Shown here piece after piece: positions 32,421 through 43,464 of a DNA stretch of 64,000 bases. Made by a program: the position numbers and the translations under genes. The stretch comes from Frankia sp. QA3 (GTDB taxonomy: Bacteria > Actinomycetota > Actinomycetes > Frankiales > Frankiaceae), in the NCBI RefSeq assembly GCF_000262465.1, contig NZ_CM001489.1, positions 86,830 to 150,829 on the forward strand. The letters are read 5' to 3'. The notes under the pieces are model-generated. The model saw nothing but the letters and a program-made list of their open reading frames with translations. It did no database searches and had not been told where the DNA came from. Positions within the stretch are counted from its first letter, which is position 1. Each line of letters begins with the position of its first letter.

Positions 32421-33688
32421 TGGATGAAGGTGCTGAGCGCTTCGGTGTCCTGACGGACGCGGCCTTCGAGCGGTCGCGTAAGCGGATCGGGGTTCCGCAG
32501 CCCTTGCCGAACCCGCCGCACAACTACGAGGTGACCTGGGACGCCTCCCGGCACTTCGCCTACGGCTACGGGGACGACAACCCGCTGTACTGCGATCCGG
32601 ACTACGGCAAGGGCACTCGGTGGGGGACGCTCATCGCGCCGCCGACCTTCCTGTACACGATGGGTGAGGACGCGGCGCCCAAGCCCGACCCGGAGACGAA
32701 GGCATTGCTCAAGGGCGACCCGTTCGCGGGTCTGGGTTCCTATCAGGCGGTGATGGAGTTCGAGTGGTGGCGGCCGTTCGTCCTCGGCGACCGGGCGCGC
32801 TGCCTGCGCACCCAGGTCGGGGTGGTGGCGAAGCCCAGCTCCTTCGGCGGGCGCACCGCGCACGTCACCCACGACTTCATCTTCGCCAACCAGCACGGCG
32901 AGCCCACCTGCCTGCAGCGCGGCACCTGGATCAACGCGGAGCGGCACACGTCGCGGGAACGCAGGAAGGAGCATGACCTGCCGCAGCCGTACTCGGCGGA
33001 GCGGCTGGCGGAGATCGACGCGTTGTACGCGGCGGAGTCGCGGCGGGGCGGACAGCCGCGGTACTTCGAGGACGTGCTGGTGGACGAGGAGCTGCCGACG
33101 AAGGTGAAGGGTCCGTTGACGACGACGGACGTGGTGGTGTGGCACCTGGGCTGGGGGATGCAGCTCACCCCGCCGGGGGCGTTCCGGCTGGCGTACCGGG
33201 TGCGGGCGAAGGCGCCGGGGTTGTATCCGGCGAACGCCCTGAACGTTCCGGACACGGTGCAGCGGTTGCACTGGGAGCCGGCGCGCGCACAGGAGCTGGG
33301 GTTGCCGACCTCGTACGACTACGGCGGGATGCGCGAGACGTGGCTGTGCCATCTGCTGACCGACTGGATCGGTGACGAGGGCTGGCTGTGGAAGCTCTCG
33401 GTGCAGCACCGCCGGTTCAACTTCGTGGGGGACACGACGTGGTTGAAAGGGCGGGTGACCGGCAAGCGCCAGGTGTCCGGGCACGACGGCACCCGCAACG
33501 AGGTCGAGATCGAGCTGTGGGCGGACAACCAGCGGGGGGTGACGACGTCGCCGGCGAAGGCCGTGGTGCTGCTGCCGAGCCGGACTGGTGGCCAGGTCGT
33601 CCTGCCCACCCCGCCGGCAGACTCCGCCGACGGCATCGTCCGCCACGAGATGGACCGCATCGCGGCGGAGGCGAACGCCGGGTCCTGA
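32420..33688 (+). CDS. MaoC/FAS1-type dehydratase-domain protein (double hotdog)
   Basis: The 422-residue protein has an N-terminal FAS1-like dehydratase/hydratase hotdog (FAYGYGDDNPLYCDPDYGKGTRWGTLIAPPTFLYTMG) and a second hotdog in the C-terminal half (TTTDVVVWHLGWGM, GGMRETWLCHLLTDWIGDEGWLWKLSVQHRRFNFVGDTTWLKGRV). Such proteins hydrate enoyl-CoA intermediates, here probably after the neighbouring dehydrogenases. No convincing ribosome site precedes the ATG at 32420, and the operator reaches the start codon, so the mRNA may be leaderless. A 22-bp perfect hairpin follows the stop. Confidence 0.85.
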   Translation: MDEGAERFGVLTDAAFERSRKRIGVPQPLPNPPHNYEVTWDASRHFAYGYGDDNPLYCDPDYGKGTRWGTLIAPPTFLYTMGEDAAPKPDPETKALLKGDPFAGLGSYQAVMEFEWWRPFVLGDRARCLRTQVGVVAKPSSFGGRTAHVTHDFIFANQHGEPTCLQRGTWINAERHTSRERRKEHDLPQPYSAERLAEIDALYAAESRRGGQPRYFEDVLVDEELPTKVKGPLTTTDVVVWHLGWGMQLTPPGAFRLAYRVRAKAPGLYPANALNVPDTVQRLHWEPARAQELGLPTSYDYGGMRETWLCHLLTDWIGDEGWLWKLSVQHRRFNFVGDTTWLKGRVTGKRQVSGHDGTRNEVEIELWADNQRGVTTSPAKAVVLLPSRTGGQVVLPTPPADSADGIVRHEMDRIAAEANAGS

Positions 33689-33704
33689 TGCTCCCCGCAC
33701 CATG

Positions 33705-33753
33705 GAACGTCCCCGCCGGGCGAAGGCTGGTCCTTCGCCCGGCGGGGACGTTC
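33705..33753 (+). terminator. Perfect 22-bp stem hairpin after the dehydratase gene
   Basis: The 22 bases at 33705-33726 are the exact reverse complement of 33732-33753, with a 5-base loop (CTGGT). It begins 17 bp after the stop codon of the dehydratase gene. This is an unusually long, mismatch-free stem for an intrinsic terminator; no strong U-tract follows. Confidence 0.7.
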
Positions 33754-34095
33754 GCCGTTTCGGGACCGGTTCCCCCTGCCTCGCCCCGGTCTCGGTCTCT
33801 GGGGCGAGCGTGGTGCAACGGATCATTACTTGACCAGATCGACCACCTAGTTTACAAAGATAGCGGTGTGCCGCACGTCTCACCGGTCGTCGACCGGACG
33901 CGTCGAGACCCGACGTGCCGAAGGGCTGACCCGTCCCGATCGGATCGCCGCGCGCCCTGACCGAACCGGTATGCCCCCCGCACCCGGCGGTCCGTCCTGC
34001 GGCGTCAGGGCCGGCGCGTCCGGCTGGCCGGACCCACCTGCACTCGATCACTTCGCGGCTGCGCCGACGGAGGGTGAGGGGAGACATCGCCTGCG
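33754..34095. other. Promoter region of the Liv transporter operon
   Basis: No gene is supported between the terminator hairpin and the transporter start. The region contains dyad copy C (33843-33853) and AT-richer sequence around 33820-33865 that probably holds the promoter, leaving a leader of over 200 bases. The long leader has no recognised riboswitch fold by eye. Confidence 0.4.
33843..33853. promoter_or_regulatory. Shared dyad copy C (Liv transporter promoter)
   Basis: CCAC-CTA-GTTT contains the exact core ACCTAGT and continues to GTTTACAAAG, matching the extended form seen in copies A and D on the other strand. It lies about 240 bp before the transporter start. Confidence 0.5.
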
Positions 34096-37079
<2,984 letters not shown>

Positions 37080-37083
<4 letters not shown>

Positions 37084-37808
37084 CCGTCTTGCTGCAGACC
37101 CGCGGGCTGAACGCGGGATACGACCGGGTGCCGGTGGTGCGCGGCTTCGATCTGACGCTGCGTGAGGGCGAGGTCGTCGCCCTGCTCGGGCCGAACGGCG
37201 CCGGCAAGACCACGGTCCTGCTGACGCTCGCCGGGCTGCTGCCCGCGCTCGGCGGCGAGGTCGCCGTGCACGGGCAGGGCGTGAACCGGGCCAGCCCGCG
37301 GGCGCTGTCCAGGCTCGGCGTGGTGCTCGTGCCGGACGACCGGTCCCTGTTCACCACCCTGACCTCCCGGGAGAACCTCCAGCTCGGGCGGGTCAAGGGC
37401 GGGCTGAGCCTCGACGAGGTGCTGGACTACTTCCCGGCCCTGCGCAAGCGGCTCGACGTCCGGGCCGGGATGCTGTCCGGCGGTGAGCAGCAGATGCTCG
37501 CCATCGGACGGGCCCTCGTGCAGCGTCCGCGCATCCTGCTGATCGACGAGCTCAGCATGGGTCTCGCTCCGGTCATCGTGCAGGAGCTCCTGCCGGTCGT
37601 GCGGGCGGTGGCCACGGACACGTCGGCGGCGGTGGTGCTCGTCGAGCAGCACGTGCACCTGGTCATGGGCATCGCCGACCACGCGATCGTGCTCGCGCAC
37701 GGCGAGGAGGTGCTGTCAGGACCCGCGGCCGAGCTACGGGCGAAGCCCGAGCTGCTGGAACGGGCCTATCTCAGCGAGCGGCACGCCCCGCGGGAGGCAG
37801 CCGCCTGA
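37080..37808 (+). CDS. livF: LivF-type ABC transporter ATPase
   Basis: This second ATPase of the Liv system has 242 residues from the GTG at 37080, overlapping the permease/ATPase fusion stop by four bases, with GAAGGAGAG upstream. Walker A GPNGAGKT (about residue 37), signature LSGGEQQ (about 133), Walker B ILLIDELSMGLAP and H-loop VEQHV are all present. The ELSMGLAP variant is typical of LivF. It pairs with the ATPase domain of the fused protein to power transport. Confidence 0.93.
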
Positions 37809-37997
37809 CGTGGGCGAAACCCCCTCGTGGTGAGCCGGGCCCCGGTACCGCCTTCGGTGTCCCGGCCGTTCGGCAATGCAGGCCGGCGCCTGAAGGCCGC
37901 GCCCACGCGCCGTCCGGGACCGACGCACCCGGGCTCGCCGAGTAGGCCCCACGGGTCAGCTCGCCGCCGCGGGGCGCGGCCGATCGATGCTTTCACG

Positions 37998-38030
37998 CCG
38001 TGCGACCACCGTTGCATCAACGGCGCACGG
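37998..38030 (+). terminator. Hairpin downstream of the Liv ATPase gene
   Basis: CCGTGCG (37998-38004) and CCGTTG (38009-38014) pair with CAACGG (38018-38023) and CGCACGG (38024-38030), giving 13 base pairs with a 4-base bulge and a CAT loop. It lies about 190 bp past the LivF stop and before the binding-protein promoter. The role as a terminator is inferred. Confidence 0.4.
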
Positions 38031-38088
38031 TCGGCCGCCCGGTGGGACGCGTGGTAGCCGCGAGTCGGCGGTCATCTGTTCCATTCTC

Positions 38089-38116
38089 TTGACGAAATTC
38101 GTGACACTAATAACAT
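38089..38116 (+). promoter_or_regulatory. Sigma70-like promoter of the binding-protein gene
   Basis: TTGACG (38089-38094) and TAACAT (38111-38116) are separated by 16 bp. A small dyad ACGAA-A-TTCGT sits in the -35 to spacer region (38092-38102). Dyad copy G begins four bases after the -10 element, so a repressor there would block the start site. The transcript would have a leader of about 140 bases. Confidence 0.5.
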
Positions 38117-38119
38117 AGT

Positions 38120-38130
38120 TTACCAAGTAA
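38120..38130. promoter_or_regulatory. Shared dyad copy G (binding-protein promoter)
   Basis: TTAC-CAA-GTAA is a perfect 4+3+4 inverted repeat. It differs by one base from the core of the other copies (ACCAAGT for ACCTAGT). It overlaps the predicted transcription start of the ABC binding-protein gene. Confidence 0.5.
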
Positions 38131-38265
38131 GCTTTCTTGCCCTTCTGGGCGTTTGCGGTCGTCGCCACCGGCGAGGACCGGCCGGAACCGGCGATCGACC
38201 GGCCGCGCGACCGGCGGGGACACCCCGCCTCCTACCGGGCGGCTGGACGGTGAGATGGAGGAGTA

Positions 38266-39549
38266 GTGGGCGCGAGGAGCAGGTACTGGCACGGCGGACG
38301 CCGCGGCGTACGGGCGGGAGCGGCGTTCTTAGTCCTCGGCCTGGCCTTGCTACCGGCGGCCTGCGGCAGCGGGAGCGGCGGCGACGACTCGGGCGGTTCG
38401 CCCGGGGCCACCGCGGCGACCGAGACGCTGCCGCCGGGCACGAAGGCGGCCGGCGCGCCGGTGAAGATCGGTTTCATCACCGCGGAGGGCGGCAGCGCGG
38501 TGTCGCTGCCCGAGGTCCGCGAGGGCGCGCAGGCGGCGGTGGCGTACGCCAACGGCCATCTCGGCGGCATCGGCGGCCGGCCCATCCAGCTCGTCGTCTG
38601 CAAGTCGCAGGAGGACGCGGCCACCGCCCGCACCTGCGCCAACGAGATGGTCGAGCAGAAGGTCACGGCGGTCGGCACCGGAACCACCGGCTTCGGTGAC
38701 ACCCTCGTGCCGGTCATCACCTCCGCGAAGATCCCGTACGTCACGGGCACCGCGACCGCCGGCGCCGAGTTCGCCACCGACGGGGTGTTCTCCTGGACCG
38801 GGGCCTTCCCCGCGACGCTCGGCGCGATGGCGACCTACGCCAAGGAGAAGGGGTACCACAAAGTCGCGCTGTTCGTCACCGACGTGCCGGCCGCGATCAC
38901 CGGGGCCAACGCGCTGGGCAAGCCGGTGTTCCAGAAGTCCGGAGTGGGCCTGGACGTGATCTCGATCCCGCGGGGCTCGGCCGATGTCACCTCCCAGGTG
39001 ACCTCGGCGGTCGGCAGGAAGCCGGACGCGCTCGCGCTCGTCGGTGACGCCACCCACTGCACGTCGGTGTTCAAGGCGTTCCAGGCCGTGGGCGCCACCC
39101 AGCCGAAGTTCGTCATCCAGCCGTGCGTGTCGAAGGCCGTCGACGACGCGGCGCCGGGCCAGCTCGACGGGTCGACGGTGTTCACCCCGTCGGACACCGA
39201 CTCCGACGACCCGGAGGCGAAGCTCTACCGGACGGTGATGGCCACCTACGCGCCGAAGACGCCGACCGACGGCTACGCGGTCACCGGCTACCAGACGGTC
39301 CTCGGCCTCGCTCGGGCGCTCAAGGGCATCAGCGGTGAGGTCACCCCGGCGTCGGTGACCTCCACGCTGAAGGCGGCCAAGAACATCGTGATGCCGGCCG
39401 GGCATGGGCTGACGTTCTCCTGCGACGGCAGTGCCATCCCGAGCCTGAAGGCGCTGTGCTCGGCCAGCTCCGTCGAGGCGACCCTCGACGGCACCAAGGC
39501 CACCGACGTCCGGACGGTCGACGCGGCCAGCCTGTTCGCCGCCGGGTAG
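38266..39549 (+). CDS. Liv-type ABC transporter substrate-binding lipoprotein
   Basis: The 427-residue exported protein starts at the GTG at 38266 behind GGAGGAGTA. Its lipoprotein signal ends in LLPAAC with Cys33 as the lipidation site, followed by a Gly/Ser/Asp spacer. The body is a periplasmic-binding-protein type I fold (PVKIGFITAEGGSAVSLPEVREGAQAAVAYAN, then GRPIQLVVCKSQED). It is the likely capture component of the Liv permease/ATPase genes immediately upstream. It has its own promoter with dyad copy G. Two perfect hairpins follow the stop. Confidence 0.9.
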   Translation: MGARSRYWHGGRRGVRAGAAFLVLGLALLPAACGSGSGGDDSGGSPGATAATETLPPGTKAAGAPVKIGFITAEGGSAVSLPEVREGAQAAVAYANGHLGGIGGRPIQLVVCKSQEDAATARTCANEMVEQKVTAVGTGTTGFGDTLVPVITSAKIPYVTGTATAGAEFATDGVFSWTGAFPATLGAMATYAKEKGYHKVALFVTDVPAAITGANALGKPVFQKSGVGLDVISIPRGSADVTSQVTSAVGRKPDALALVGDATHCTSVFKAFQAVGATQPKFVIQPCVSKAVDDAAPGQLDGSTVFTPSDTDSDDPEAKLYRTVMATYAPKTPTDGYAVTGYQTVLGLARALKGISGEVTPASVTSTLKAAKNIVMPAGHGLTFSCDGSAIPSLKALCSASSVEATLDGTKATDVRTVDAASLFAAG

Positions 39550-39553
39550 ATCA

Positions 39554-39593
39554 TCGTCGTCTGCCCGCCGGGCATCCGGCGGGCAGACGACGA
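39554..39593 (+). terminator. Perfect 18-bp stem hairpin after the binding-protein gene
   Basis: TCGTCGTCTGCCCGCCGG (39554-39571) pairs exactly with 39576-39593 around a GCAT loop, starting five bases after the stop codon. It is followed without a gap by a second perfect hairpin, so the two act as a double terminator. Confidence 0.7.
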
Positions 39594-39634
39594 CGGGGGC
39601 TCGGATCGGACTGGTCGTCCGATCCGAGCCCCCG
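39594..39634. terminator. Second perfect hairpin, 17-bp stem
   Basis: CGGGGGCTCGGATCGGA (39594-39610) pairs exactly with 39618-39634 around a 7-base loop. It directly abuts the first hairpin. It lies between the binding-protein gene and the convergent LuxR-type gene and can serve both strands. Confidence 0.65.
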
Positions 39635-39869
39635 TGTCATGTTCCGGAGTGGTCGCGATCCGGCATGGAGGGAGTGCCGGAGCGGGCCGACGGACCGTGG
39701 CGTGGCCCGGGCGGGGCAGTGCCGGGTGGTGCCTGGGAGGGGCCGTCGGCGATGGTGCCGGAAGGTGCCGGTGGTGCTTGTGGCACCGTAGTGCCGGTAT
39801 TGCGGACGTGGGTGGTGCGGGTACTGCGGGTGCCGCCGGGGCGGGTCCCGCCGCCGCGGGTGCCGCCGG

Positions 39870-40337
39870 TCAGTCCAGCAGACCGATCTGCCGGGCGGTG
39901 TGGACCGCGGCCGTCCGGTTACGCACCCCCATCTTGCGCATGATGCTGCGCATGTAGGTCTTGACCGTCTCGGCCCGGATGGTGAGCTGCTCCGCCGCCT
40001 CGACGTTGGAGCACCCCGTGGCCACCAGAGTGAGCACCTCCATCTCACGCAGGGTGAGGCGGAAGGGCGGTGGCTTCGCCGGGCTCGGCGCCACCGGCTC
40101 GCTGCGTAGCAGTGAGTAGATGCGCAGGATCTGGCGTCGCAGGTGGGGCGTCGTGAGCTGCGCGCTGAGCTCCAGCAGCTCGATCTGGGCCAGGCGAACC
40201 CGTTCCCGCTGGGTCCGCGCGTCGGTCGGTTGGTTGTCGGCGGTGAACGAACCCGACGCTCGGTCGAAGCCGGCGGCGGTCATCGTCCGGTGCAGGCGCA
40301 CCTGCACAGCGGACGAGTCCGAGACCACTAGGCTCAT
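39870..40337 (-). CDS. LuxR/NarL-type helix-turn-helix regulator without receiver domain
   Basis: The 155-residue protein starts at the ATG at 40337 (MSLVVSDSS) behind GGAGAGGAGC; a start seven codons upstream lacks a site. The C-terminal 65 residues form a GerE/LuxR helix-turn-helix (LTLREMEVLTLVATGCSNVEAAEQLTIRAETVKTYMRSIMRKMGVRNRTAAVHTA). The N-terminal 90 residues are a short helical region with no receiver or PAS signature. It is convergent with the transport operon and its partner sensor, if any, is not adjacent. Confidence 0.82.
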   Translation of the reverse strand: MSLVVSDSSAVQVRLHRTMTAAGFDRASGSFTADNQPTDARTQRERVRLAQIELLELSAQLTTPHLRRQILRIYSLLRSEPVAPSPAKPPPFRLTLREMEVLTLVATGCSNVEAAEQLTIRAETVKTYMRSIMRKMGVRNRTAAVHTARQIGLLD

Positions 40338-40696
40338 CGTGCTCCTCTCCCTGTCCACTCCGGTTTACCCGACCGCTCCGGATGAGGATCACCGGTCAAT
40401 CACCGGCAGTCCGGCAGATTCATCCGAGGGTCGGGCAGGGGATCAGCCGTACACCACCTTTGTGGGTGGCCATGCATGGCCCGACCCCGGGTGAAGTGGC
40501 GCGCCGCCACACCAACTCCCTCCGGGCTCGGCATGCCTTCGCCGGGCCCCCACTGTCGGCTACATCGAAAAGGTTATCCCGCCGCCCGCCCATGCCGTCA
40601 ATGCCGCCCGCTCCGATGTGCGAGAACTGACTCTCGCGGCGTGGGGGAAGACCCAATGAGGATCCTGATCCCCTCCCCCGAACGGGGGCCCGTCCG

Positions 40697-40852
40697 GTGC
40701 TGCTGGTCACGCCGCCGCTCGCACGTCCCATCGGTTTGCGAGGGGCACGGAAGGAGATTCATGGGGCCACCTGGACGAGCGAGTTGCCGACGCGGGGGCC
40801 GGCGACGAAAACGGCTCCGCCAGGTTATCCGATGAGCCCCTGTGTTTATTAG
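40697..40852 (+). CDS. 51-residue small ORF (doubtful)
   Basis: A GTG-initiated frame gives a peptide beginning VLLVTPPLARPIGLRG and ending in PMSPCVY, behind a GGGGG stretch. The opening resembles the first strand of B12-binding radical-SAM proteins, but the rest does not continue the fold. It overlaps another small frame at 40761 whose start has a better site. I cannot assign it and list it only because the surrounding 3 kb has no other gene. Confidence 0.15.
   Translation: MLLVTPPLARPIGLRGARKEIHGATWTSELPTRGPATKTAPPGYPMSPCVY
40761..40835 (+). CDS. 24-residue Arg-rich small ORF (doubtful)
   Basis: The ATG at 40761 is preceded by GGAAGGAGATTC, a near-ideal ribosome site. The peptide MGPPGRASCRRGGRRRKRLR and four more residues is strongly basic. 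It has no known relative, and such peptides arise easily by chance in GC-rich DNA. The strong ribosome site is the only support. Confidence 0.2.
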   Translation: MGPPGRASCRRGGRRRKRLRQVIR

Positions 40853-40903
40853 GCGGGCCGGGGGCCGGCCGAGGCGGGCGGATGCACGGGAATCCGCCCA
40901 TCG

Positions 40904-41041
40904 TCACCCCTGGAATGGGTGGCACTGGCCGCAGTCCTGATCTTCGGGGAGATCCGCAAACTCCGGCGCCTGGACCGCGGCGGTTACGGCGACATCTACG
41001 TTGCCGCCGTGGTCCGCTCGGACGAGCAGTTCGTAGCACAT
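40904..41041 (-). CDS. 45-residue acidic small ORF (tentative)
   Basis: From the ATG at 41041 the minus strand reads MCYELLVRADHGGNVDVAV, ending in DCGQCHPFQG. Unlike other frames in the 3-kb gap it is acidic, has mostly G/C third positions and a balanced amino-acid mix, with a CxxC-like DCGQC. The only candidate ribosome site (GGGAG) lies about 15 bases upstream. The open frame extends upstream without a stop, so this could also be the tail of a decayed longer gene. Confidence 0.28.
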   Translation of the reverse strand: MCYELLVRADHGGNVDVAVTAAVQAPEFADLPEDQDCGQCHPFQG

Positions 41042-42954
41042 CCAGGTGTTCGATGCTCCCGACCCGGCCAACTTCAGGGCCCCGGACGGGCCGTCACCGG
41101 CGGCCGGCGTGCGGATGGCCGGAGCCTGGCGGCCGACGGCGAGACGATCCGGCCACCCGCCCCGGGCGGTCCGTTCGCCGCCGGTGGGCCGGGGCCCGGT
41201 CGCCGGGCTCCCCTGGTGACCTCGGTTGGCCGGCGCGGGCCCCCGTCCCCTCCGGGTGCGCCCACGGTCGCGCTGGTCGTGTCGCTGGGAGCCTTCCTGG
41301 CCGTGGTCGGCCCTGCCTCGGGGAGCGCCATCCGTCGTCGCCGGTTCGATCGGCATCACGGACCGCGCCCTGGCATCCGGCGGCAACGGGCTGGGCCGGT
41401 CCCGGCGGCCTCGGTGGGTCCGGGCGGTGCCGGCGCGGGGACCGGCACCCGTCCCCGCAGCCCGGCCCGGCGAGAGGATCGTCGAGCCCACGGCCGACGT
41501 CTCCCGGCCCCGACCTCGTCGGCGATTTCTCGAGGGTCGCCGTTCCCTTGTCGGCGAACCGTTGCGCCGGCCTCACTCAATGGGCACGGACAACTTTCGC
41601 AGCTCGACGGCGCCGGATGATTTCGGCCGCCTGCCCGCCGGCGGCGGCTTTCCCGCACGGGCCGAATGCGGCGCAGCTGCGGGTCGCCGAGGTTCGTGCT
41701 TCCGGTCTGCGACGAGAAGGAGATGGGTGAACGCGACGTGTGCCGCCCGCCCGCGTATAAAACACCGTCCTGAAGGCCGGGGAAGGACGTGTTGAAATTG
41801 CGGTAGGAGGGAGTGCGGACTGAATGATTGTGAGCGACGACCCGCCGTCGATGAAACCATCCGGTATCGAGTCCGTGACCGTTCGGGGTCGACGGTCCCC
41901 CGCCCTGATCGAGGTCTTGTTCTCGCGCGGAATCAGGCGTCTCTCGCGCTGAAACCAGATAGTCCTCCCGGTAGATCCGAGCGGATTTATCCGCCGGTGG
42001 AGCCGCTGCTGTCCAGGAACCACCGGGTCGTCGTCGAATGCCGGCCGCGGTGGGGCGGCCGGTCGACCGGGACGCAGCCGGGAGAATCACCTCCTGCCGC
42101 TACGACAGCCTGCCGCGCAGGTTCTCCCCAGGACGTCGGGGCGCGGGTTCAGGGCGGTGCGGGGCGGCCTGGCCCGGCTGTTACCGTCCGAGGGCGACAA
42201 ACCGTCACCGGTTCAGCGGCCCCGGCTGCCGCGGGCTGGCGGGCCGCGCCCGCCGGCGGACCGGCGAGGTGCCCGACGACTGGGTGGACGACCCGCAGCC
42301 GGGGTGGCGACGTCGTCGGCCCGACGCCGGAGTACCCGGGGATGCCGAGGGGCTCCGTTACGCATCCTCGCTGGTCAGGCGCGCGACGGGCGGCCTGCCG
42401 AGCCGGTGGCGGCACGGCGGACCACGGTGGATTGAGGGCTCGGCTCGGTCCCGCGGCGGTCCTGGGCACGCTCGCCACGCTGGCATGCGTCGTCGTCCGC
42501 GCCTCGGTCGGAGAGGTCATGTCGACCTTCCTGGCCATCGCACTGTCCCGGTGCCGCGCGCTGGTGAGAAACACCGGGGCGAGCCGGCGGTGCACGTTCC
42601 GTCCCGCCGGTCGGCGCGGAGATGTCCGTCGGTTCGGGGCGACCGCGATGGAGCGCGCCGCAGTCTGATCAACTCGACGGTGGCGACCGCATTCTCCCCC
42701 CGCCGCGGTGGGTTCCGCCGCTGCTCCCGGAGATTGTCATCGTGCTGGTCAGGGGCCTTTTGACCACCATCTTCCGGTGGGTGCTCCGGTGGGTGTGGAG
42801 GTTCGTCCGGAGTCTGTCTGAGTGTCTGTCGCGTTCCGGGTGGGCCAGTGTCGAGAATGCGGCGTCGGGTGGGGCGGAGGTCGGTTCCGCGCCGGGAATC
42901 GGTGCGCGCGGCGATAGTGGCGCCCGCAATCCGGGGGCGTTCACGGGTTGTCGG

Positions 42955-42968
42955 CACCACGCGTGGTG
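42955..42968. repeat. 14-bp perfect palindrome
   Basis: CACCACGCGTGGTG is its own reverse complement. It lies in the gene-poor region about 500 bp upstream of the enoyl-CoA hydratase-like gene. No regulator can be assigned. Confidence 0.4.
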
Positions 42969-43464
42969 TCATCGGGTTGTCCCCTGCTTGTGATTGTGTG
43001 GTCACGTCGGTCGGGGTACGGACGATGGCGGGATCCGGTGGCACCGACGCTGTGGTCGTCGGTCTTGTGCGCATCGCGGGGATGCGAGTGCCCGGCGTGA
43101 CATCGCGGCGCCGACGCGAGCATTGCCCGGGGGACCAATTGGCAGGGTGATGGCCTCGACGGCGCCTTCGATCCCGGCGGGCAACCGCCATGAGCTCCGG
43201 CCTGAGGCCGAGTTCGGTGGCCGCTGGGAGGTGCGTGCGGGCAGACGCCAGGTGAATCCCGTCGGACTCGCCGGCTGCCCGCCGGTCCTGGTGGGTGTTC
43301 GTTCTGGCAGACGTCCGTGGCCAGGGGCGGTTGGGTAGGATATCTTTGTGCACTGAGTTAGAGATGTCGAGGTGTGCCGCCCAGGGGGTCGCATCCTCGT
43401 CGCGCGGCGCCAGCTCGGGCCGCCGGTGGTCGGACGGCCACGCCGATTACGAGGAGGCACCGAC

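Larger units (their letters stand above)
40338..43464. other. 3.1-kb region with no supported gene
   Basis: This long stretch lies between the LuxR-type gene and the enoyl-CoA hydratase-like gene. Open frames of up to 280 codons exist on both strands, but they are Arg/Gly/Pro-rich, unrelated to families I can recognise and overlap one another, and their ribosome sites are poor. The base composition looks more mixed than in the genes. Small open frames with better features (40697, 40761 and 41041, the last on the minus strand) and a 14-bp palindrome (42955-42968) are listed separately. It may be a decayed gene region or hold an unrecognised RNA. Confidence 0.4.

Noticed and set aside
31322..34087. 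921-codon minus-strand frame
   Set aside because: It covers the FadE and dehydratase genes on the opposite strand and has no recognisable domain.
41340..41360. tRNA T-loop-like GGTTCGATCGG
   Set aside because: No acceptor stem, anticodon arm or 3' end folds around it.
41745..41800. IS605-like right end (CACCGTCCTGAAGGCCGGGGAAGGACGTG)-type hairpin
   Set aside because: The hairpin resembles transposon ends in outline, but no transposase or TnpB remnant and no matching left end are visible; the match is too short.
42622..42993. 123-codon frame with a hydrophobic stretch (LPEIVIVLVRGLLTTIFRWVLRW)
   Set aside because: The stretch could be a membrane segment, but codon use is poor, there is no ribosome site and the rest of the frame is unrelated to any family.
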